A stretch of DNA of 25,374 bases. Source: Prolixibacteraceae bacterium (lineage in GTDB: Bacteria; Bacteroidota; Bacteroidia; Bacteroidales; Prolixibacteraceae). The DNA is taken from the NCBI GenBank assembly GCA_017998095.1, contig JAGODU010000050.1, forward strand, positions 1-25,374. The letters are read 5' to 3'. A program made the position numbers and the translations under genes. Below the pieces are notes generated by a model, which made no database searches, was not told the origin of the DNA, and saw nothing but the letters and a program-made list of their open reading frames with translations. This document shows, one piece after another, positions 21,781-25,374 of this stretch; within the stretch, counting starts at the first letter, position 1; every line of letters starts with the position of its first letter.

Positions 21781-22170
21781 CTAAATTTTTTTATTTCGGC
21801 AATTAGGGCATAATCCTTCGAAAACTGCACGGTGTCTCTCAATGGTATAGCCCGTTTTATTAGCTGCCTGTTCATCCAGCTCCGCATGGTACGGCAATGG
21901 CACATCGCACACTTCGCCGCATCCTTGGCATAGCAGATGATAGTGCTTATCTGATTGACACTCAAAACGATCCATATGTGGGAGCTTTACCTGAAGAACC
22001 TCCCCCAGCCGAACTAAAATGTTAAGATTACGATATACCGTGCCGCGACTGATCCTATCATCGATAGCTCGAACATCTAAATATATCTGATCTGCACTGG
22101 GATGGTCCCAGCGCGCCCGAACCGCATCTAAAACCAACTGACGCTGTTTGGTGTTTCGCCGCTGCTTCAT
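21781..22170 (-). CDS. perR: PerR-like Fur family peroxide regulator
   Basis: The ATG at 22170 follows GGAGTG, giving 129 residues; an in-frame TTG at 22185 overlaps the ribosome site and is rejected. The winged helix includes ISRGTVYRNLNIL (40-52). The structural Zn site is C81/C84 (CQGC) and C121/C124 (CPNC). The regulatory site candidates are H23 (DHPSADQIY), E70, H76, H78 and D89. Asp at 89 matches the residue that marks PerR over Fur; E70 replaces the Asp of B. subtilis PerR. PerR proteins sense peroxide by Fe-driven histidine oxidation and release catalase and rubrerythrin genes. It is the last gene of the leftward operon, 30 bases after catalase. Confidence 0.82.
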   Translation of the reverse strand: MKQRRNTKQRQLVLDAVRARWDHPSADQIYLDVRAIDDRISRGTVYRNLNILVRLGEVLQVKLPHMDRFECQSDKHYHLLCQGCGEVCDVPLPYHAELDEQAANKTGYTIERHRAVFEGLCPNCRNKKI

Positions 22171-22200
22171 AAGAGAACACTCCAATTAGTTAATATTTGT

Positions 22201-23709
22201 TTACATGGAAAGGGTAGCTTGAACCAATCCGTTATGATCAAGTTTGGACAGCTCCTTAACTTTTTCCATGTTCAGTCCGGCGGCTTTGGTAAAGCGTTCA
22301 CCATATTCCGGATCGGCAAGATAACAGTGAACTGCATGGCGGTACTTGATATTTTCAGTAACAGAAGCCATATCTCCGGCTGTGTTTTCAATTAAAATTT
22401 GCTTCTTGTCTTCTGTCAGCACTCGCCACAAATTTCCACCGGCACGGAAGCAGTCGTCTGTCGGGTCATCTTTGGGGTCGTACCGGTACATTGCACCTTC
22501 TAAATCCAGCGGCGGCTCCATCACTTCGGGCTGCGCAGTCCATACACCATAGCTGTTCGGTGTATATGCCGGTGCGCCTCCATAATTGCCATCAACTCGC
22601 ATAGCGCCGTCACGATGGTATTCGTTTACTTCGACTTTGGCACGGTTCACCGGGATAAGGTTGTGGTTGACACCGAGACGGTAACGCTGTGCATCACCGT
22701 AAGAAAACAGCCTGCCCTGCAAAAAGCGATCCGGACTGAAGCCGATACCGGGCACAACATGTGCAGGTGTAAAGGCGGCCTGTTCAACTTCGGCAAAGTA
22801 ATTCTCGGGATTGCGGTTCAGTTCCAGAACACCTACCTCGATAAGGGGATATTCCGCATGACGCCATATTTTAGTGATATCAAAGGGGTTCTCGTAGTGG
22901 TTTTTTGCCTGTTCCTCAGTCATTATCTGCACATACATCGTCCATTTGGGGAAGTCGCCGCGCTCAATTGCCTCGTAGAGATCCTTGCCGTGATACTCTC
23001 GGTCCATTCCGTTAATCTTTGCTGCTTCCTCATTTGAGAGGTTCTTAATGCCCTGTTGAGTCTTGAAATGGAATTTGCACCAGACGCGTTCATTTTTCGA
23101 GTTGTAGAAAGAAAATGTGTGCTCACCGAAAAAATGCATATTGCGGAAGGAGGCGGGGATGCCTCGATCACTTATGACAACGGTTATCTGATGGAAGCAT
23201 TCAGGCAGTAACGTCCAGAAATCCCAGTTGTTCTGTGCGGAGCGTCGGCCAGTACGAGGGTCGCGTTTAACGGCGCGGTTCAAGTCGGAAAAGTTGTGTA
23301 CATCGCGGATAAAAAAGGTAGGAGTATTGTTTCCGACAAGATCCCAGTTGCCTTCTTCAGTATAAAACTTAACTGCAACACCACGGATATCACGCTCGCA
23401 ATCGGCCGCACCGCGCTCGCCTGCAACTGTGGAAAAACGAATAAACAATTCAGTCTCTGTGCCGGGCTGAAGGACCTTTGCTTTGGTATACTTTGAGATA
23501 TCCTGGGTTACGGTGAGCTTTCCGTAAGCGCCCCATCCTTTGGCGTGCATTCGGCGTTCAGGTATGACCTCTCGGTTGAAGTGCGCCATTTTTTCCATCA
23601 GCCATACATCCTGCATGACAACAGGGCCACGCGGACCAGCGGTAATGGCGTTTTCGTTGTCGGCTACTGGTGCACCGACCTCATTCGTGAGTTTTTTGTA
23701 GTCGTTCAT
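22201..23709 (-). CDS. katA: Monofunctional heme catalase
   Basis: The ATG at 23709 after AAAGGAG gives 502 residues; the reading frame extends further upstream without family similarity. Heme-catalase landmarks are all present: distal H55 ([12 protein letters not shown]), N128 ([11 protein letters not shown]) and the proximal Tyr ligand Y337 ([14 protein letters not shown]). The length fits the small-subunit (clade 3-like) catalases. It disproportionates hydrogen peroxide to water and oxygen in the cytoplasm. Catalase is unusual in strict anaerobes and needs heme, so the host must make or acquire heme. Base composition is visibly richer in GC than the first 9 kb, hinting at transfer. The gene lies between a membrane protein gene and perR in one operon. 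Confidence 0.95.
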   Translation of the reverse strand: MNDYKKLTNEVGAPVADNENAITAGPRGPVVMQDVWLMEKMAHFNREVIPERRMHAKGWGAYGKLTVTQDISKYTKAKVLQPGTETELFIRFSTVAGERGAADCERDIRGVAVKFYTEEGNWDLVGNNTPTFFIRDVHNFSDLNRAVKRDPRTGRRSAQNNWDFWTLLPECFHQITVVISDRGIPASFRNMHFFGEHTFSFYNSKNERVWCKFHFKTQQGIKNLSNEEAAKINGMDREYHGKDLYEAIERGDFPKWTMYVQIMTEEQAKNHYENPFDITKIWRHAEYPLIEVGVLELNRNPENYFAEVEQAAFTPAHVVPGIGFSPDRFLQGRLFSYGDAQRYRLGVNHNLIPVNRAKVEVNEYHRDGAMRVDGNYGGAPAYTPNSYGVWTAQPEVMEPPLDLEGAMYRYDPKDDPTDDCFRAGGNLWRVLTEDKKQILIENTAGDMASVTENIKYRHAVHCYLADPEYGERFTKAAGLNMEKVKELSKLDHNGLVQATLSM

Positions 23710-23763
23710 GATAATGCTCCTTTCATTTTTTTGTATATGTAAATATCTTAGGGATATTTGCAT

Positions 23764-24414
23764 CTATAATGACAGACACATCGCCAGCATCCATAAATAT
23801 GCACAGGTTTTTGGCAGCATGAGCATGCCGATTCTGGGATTTTTGTTTGCCCATAAAACAACCGGTAAATAAAACAGAAAGCTGAGAGCTATAGCAAGCC
23901 ACATATGACTAAGCTCCGGGTTGATGCTTCTTTGTAAAAAGAATAATCCGGCGACTAATGCACCTTGCAGAAAAAAGGGAGTATTTCGCAGAACCCCCCA
24001 TATTACCGGAGGATACCGCTCCTGCCATTTGTTTTGAGGCAGCAGACAAAGAAAAATCCGTATAGTTGTTAGCGCATAAACAGAGTAGGACCATCCACTT
24101 ATATCTTTCGGCGAAAAAACGAGTACTCCAATGTGCCAAAGAAGCAGATAAAATAATGTCATGGTAATGGAAGTCACTTGTTTCCCGGTTCCGAGTGCCC
24201 TTTGCAGTTGTTCTTCTCTGCCTGTCCTAATAACGAGGATGCGCGGAACCAGATGAAAAGCATCGCCGCCGGCTAAAACTAAAGCCATGACTCCTGCTAA
24301 TGTACGCACAGAATTACCTGACGCGTACATAAGAAGCGTCAACCCAAGAATGAATGCTGCGGTTAGGTATAATAGATCGAATATTGCTTCAACAGTTCCA
24401 AATACACGTTTCAT
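23764..24414 (-). CDS. Multi-pass membrane protein, unknown function
   Basis: This 216-residue protein has about six or seven hydrophobic segments. A conserved-looking loop motif, GGDAFHLVPRILVIR, follows the second segment, with a possible amphipathic helix at GREEQLQRALGTGKQ. His and Arg within GDAFHLVPR are notable. I do not recognise a named family with certainty. Its start overlaps the DUF454 stop by four bases (ATGA at 24411-24414), showing translational coupling, and catalase follows 54 bases later. The company of DUF454 and catalase suggests a stress or heme-related role, but that is inference only. Confidence 0.7.
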   Translation of the reverse strand: MKRVFGTVEAIFDLLYLTAAFILGLTLLMYASGNSVRTLAGVMALVLAGGDAFHLVPRILVIRTGREEQLQRALGTGKQVTSITMTLFYLLLWHIGVLVFSPKDISGWSYSVYALTTIRIFLCLLPQNKWQERYPPVIWGVLRNTPFFLQGALVAGLFFLQRSINPELSHMWLAIALSFLFYLPVVLWANKNPRIGMLMLPKTCAYLWMLAMCLSL

Positions 24415-24797
24415 TCTGTCTTAGCCTTCTTTCTGCAGTTGTCTTTAGCCATCCAAAGGATGTGGCTTGTAACAGCAACGCCGACTACGAAAAGGAGTAT
24501 TACTATCCAAAAGGTTCGAATGATTGCCATAGAAAGAAGCAGCATTCCCCATAACCAAATCATGCTTTGGCAGATAGTTTTACGTGATAGACCCGTTCTA
24601 TGTTCGTAGTTTTCGATATGCTCTCTGAAAAATGGAATCTTCACAATACGGGCTTTAATGCGATGCGCTGAAGAGAAACAAGCGACAGAAACTAAAACAA
24701 AAGGAGTTGTCGGCCAGACAGGCAACAATAAACCAATTGCGCCCAACCCCAGAAATACAAATCCTAGTGCTGTTAGTAAAATTGTTTTCACTTGCAT
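24411..24797 (-). CDS. DUF454/YbaN family membrane protein
   Basis: The 128-residue protein shows the DUF454 pattern: FVFLGLGAIGLLLPVWPTTPFVLVS, then CFSSAHRIKARIVK, FFREHIENYEHRTGLSRK and a second membrane pair near 85-118. The start is set at 24797, behind GGTGATG. A longer frame from 24833 is unlikely because that codon lies within a few bases of the transcription start expected from the promoter at 24838-24867. YbaN-type proteins are small inner-membrane proteins of unknown function; in several genomes they sit near heme or peroxide genes. It is the first gene of the operon. Confidence 0.8.
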   Translation of the reverse strand: MQVKTILLTALGFVFLGLGAIGLLLPVWPTTPFVLVSVACFSSAHRIKARIVKIPFFREHIENYEHRTGLSRKTICQSMIWLWGMLLLSMAIIRTFWIVILLFVVGVAVTSHILWMAKDNCRKKAKTE

Positions 24798-24837
24798 ATC
24801 ATCACCACACTTAGTATTATTAATAGGACTCATTACT

Positions 24838-24887
24838 ATTATAACATGATTAAGGTGTCAAAAGCAACTAATAAATATAGTATTAGT
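24838..24887 (-). promoter_or_regulatory. Promoter and inverted repeat of the catalase-PerR operon
   Basis: On the minus strand TATAAT (24838-24843) is a perfect -10 box and TTGCTT (24862-24867) a four-of-six -35 match with an 18-base spacer. Immediately upstream, ACTAATA (24867-24873) and TATTAGT (24881-24887) form a perfect inverted repeat with a seven-base spacer, abutting the -35 box. It is AT-rich like Fur/PerR boxes but does not match the 7-1-7 PerR pattern exactly. Control by the operon's own PerR-like protein is a reasonable guess. Confidence 0.6.
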
Positions 24888-24915
24888 ATATAAAAAAATA
24901 TATTCTTAAAACAAT

Positions 24916-25101
24916 TGGTACAAATTTTGTTAGTGCTTGATGCAATTTGTCCGATTGAGATTTAAAAAAACGGATATGTATGAATTATATGATATAAGAT
25001 TCAATAAATAACACATTAAAAATTGTTTAATAATAAGGAGTGAAAGCGAAAATATGAAAGAAAATAATCAACCATGGTACAAACGTTGTTAGCATTGAAT
25101 G
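24916..25101 (+). repeat. Two imperfect 27-base direct repeats
   Basis: Positions 24916-24942 and 25075-25101 begin with the identical TGGTACAAA, share TTGTTAG and end ATG; 20 of 27 bases match. Both read W-Y-K, then a Cys, an in-frame TAG and a final Met in the same frame. They may be two decayed copies of one gene start. Confidence 0.5.
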
Positions 25102-25152
25102 ATAAAATACATTCTGCTGTTAGCAGTGTTTATATTTTTATATTTAGCCTGA
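25054..25152 (+). pseudogene. Decayed start of a membrane-anchored protein gene
   Basis: After AAGGAG (25035-25040), ATG 25054 reads MKENNQPWYKRC, stop, H, stop, then MIKYILLLAVFIFLYLA, stop. The opening resembles the Pro-Trp-Tyr-Lys-Lys-Trp-Trp start common in small Firmicutes membrane proteins. The TAG and TGA fall where Trp codons (TGG) would be expected, ahead of a hydrophobic segment. Two G-to-A changes would explain both stops. This is inference from pattern; the alternative is a 12-codon leader peptide. Confidence 0.4.
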
Positions 25153-25374
25153 AAGTTTTCAAATTAACATTAAGATTTAAGGAAAACGTAAGAGCGAAGT
25201 GTTTTACATATATTGCCAAATAAAATAATAGTATGCTTATTACATACATATAGGTAATTGCGAAACTATTTTTCATTAATGAAAAAACGAAAAACAAACT
25301 TGCACATTGAGAATTAGAAATAAGAAATGAATGATTTTAAAGGTAGTAATAGAATTGATAATAAAAATAGGAAC

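Larger units (their letters stand above)
24888..25374. other. AT-rich gap with no intact gene
   Basis: About 490 bases at the right edge are very AT-rich and contain no open frame with a recognisable product. They hold the two imperfect 27-base repeats at 24916-24942 and 25075-25101 and the decayed frame at 25054-25152. A short CTGCT-GTT-AGCAG hairpin at 25114-25126 lies inside the latter. Confidence 0.6.

Noticed and set aside
22346..23742. Plus-strand open frames opposite the catalase gene
   Set aside because: They mirror a clear catalase gene with all catalytic residues, and none shows a recognisable motif or start signal.
24798..24833. Upstream ATG for the DUF454 protein
   Set aside because: It lies five bases from the -10 box, within a few bases of the expected transcription start, so the message could hardly provide a ribosome site for it.

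Overview
The window looks like chromosome from a low-GC anaerobe of the Firmicutes (Clostridia). Shine-Dalgarno sequences are strong, the base composition is AT-rich, and the content is typical: rubrerythrin, rubredoxins, an ORP/MrpORP-type cluster, a DUF134 regulator, a fused FeoA-FeoB and a DtxR-type iron regulator. I cannot name the genus. No tRNA, rRNA, CRISPR array or intact mobile element was seen.

Region by region: (1) 1-3190 is an accessory, decayed-looking stretch. It holds an N-terminally truncated phage/ICE-type integrase, a radical SAM protein, a probably frameshifted small gene, a lipoprotein and a DUF3784 membrane protein. (2) 3211-8030 is a compact cluster for Fe-S or Mo-Fe type metallocofactor handling. 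It encodes a zinc-ribbon protein, a DUF5320 protein, a DUF134 regulator, a NifX/NifB-type cofactor-binding protein, two MinD-like ATPases each carrying a 2x[4Fe-4S] ferredoxin insert, a metallo-beta-lactamase gene broken by an internal deletion, and an Mrp-NifX fusion. Its promoter carries a CATATG-centred near-palindrome that is also found in the promoter upstream of the radical SAM gene. (3) 8157-11750 encodes a stand-alone FMN-binding glutamate-synthase-like protein, a decayed rubredoxin fragment, a di-rubredoxin protein and a ferredoxin-rubrerythrin fusion; the last two fit oxygen and peroxide defence. (4) 11992-16741 is metal transport: a ZupT-type ZIP transporter, then an iron regulon made of a DtxR-type repressor with two operator-like palindromes, FeoAB and a small FeoB-associated Cys-rich protein missed by ordinary length cut-offs. 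Between them lie fragments of a PH-domain gene, a glyoxalase-type gene and an FMN reductase gene. (5) 17023-19999 is a co-directional redox set: an Isf/FMN reductase-like flavoprotein, a YgiD/DODA-type dioxygenase, pirin and a second FMN reductase. An alpha/beta hydrolase and a decayed Mrr-type restriction endonuclease follow. (6) 21781-24797, on the minus strand, is a probable four-gene operon: DUF454 protein, integral membrane protein, heme catalase and PerR-like regulator, with a promoter and inverted repeat at its head. (7) The last 0.5 kb is AT-rich and holds no intact gene.

The common theme is iron, Fe-S and oxygen management: metallocofactor assembly, iron import under DtxR control, rubrerythrin and rubredoxin electron transfer, and a catalase under a PerR-like regulator. 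The window also has an unusual density of gene remnants, at least eight in 25 kb. The ferredoxin-rubrerythrin and Mrp-NifX fusions each keep a Shine-Dalgarno sequence at the domain junction. All functional calls rest on reading the translated sequence and recalled family motifs; no database search was run.
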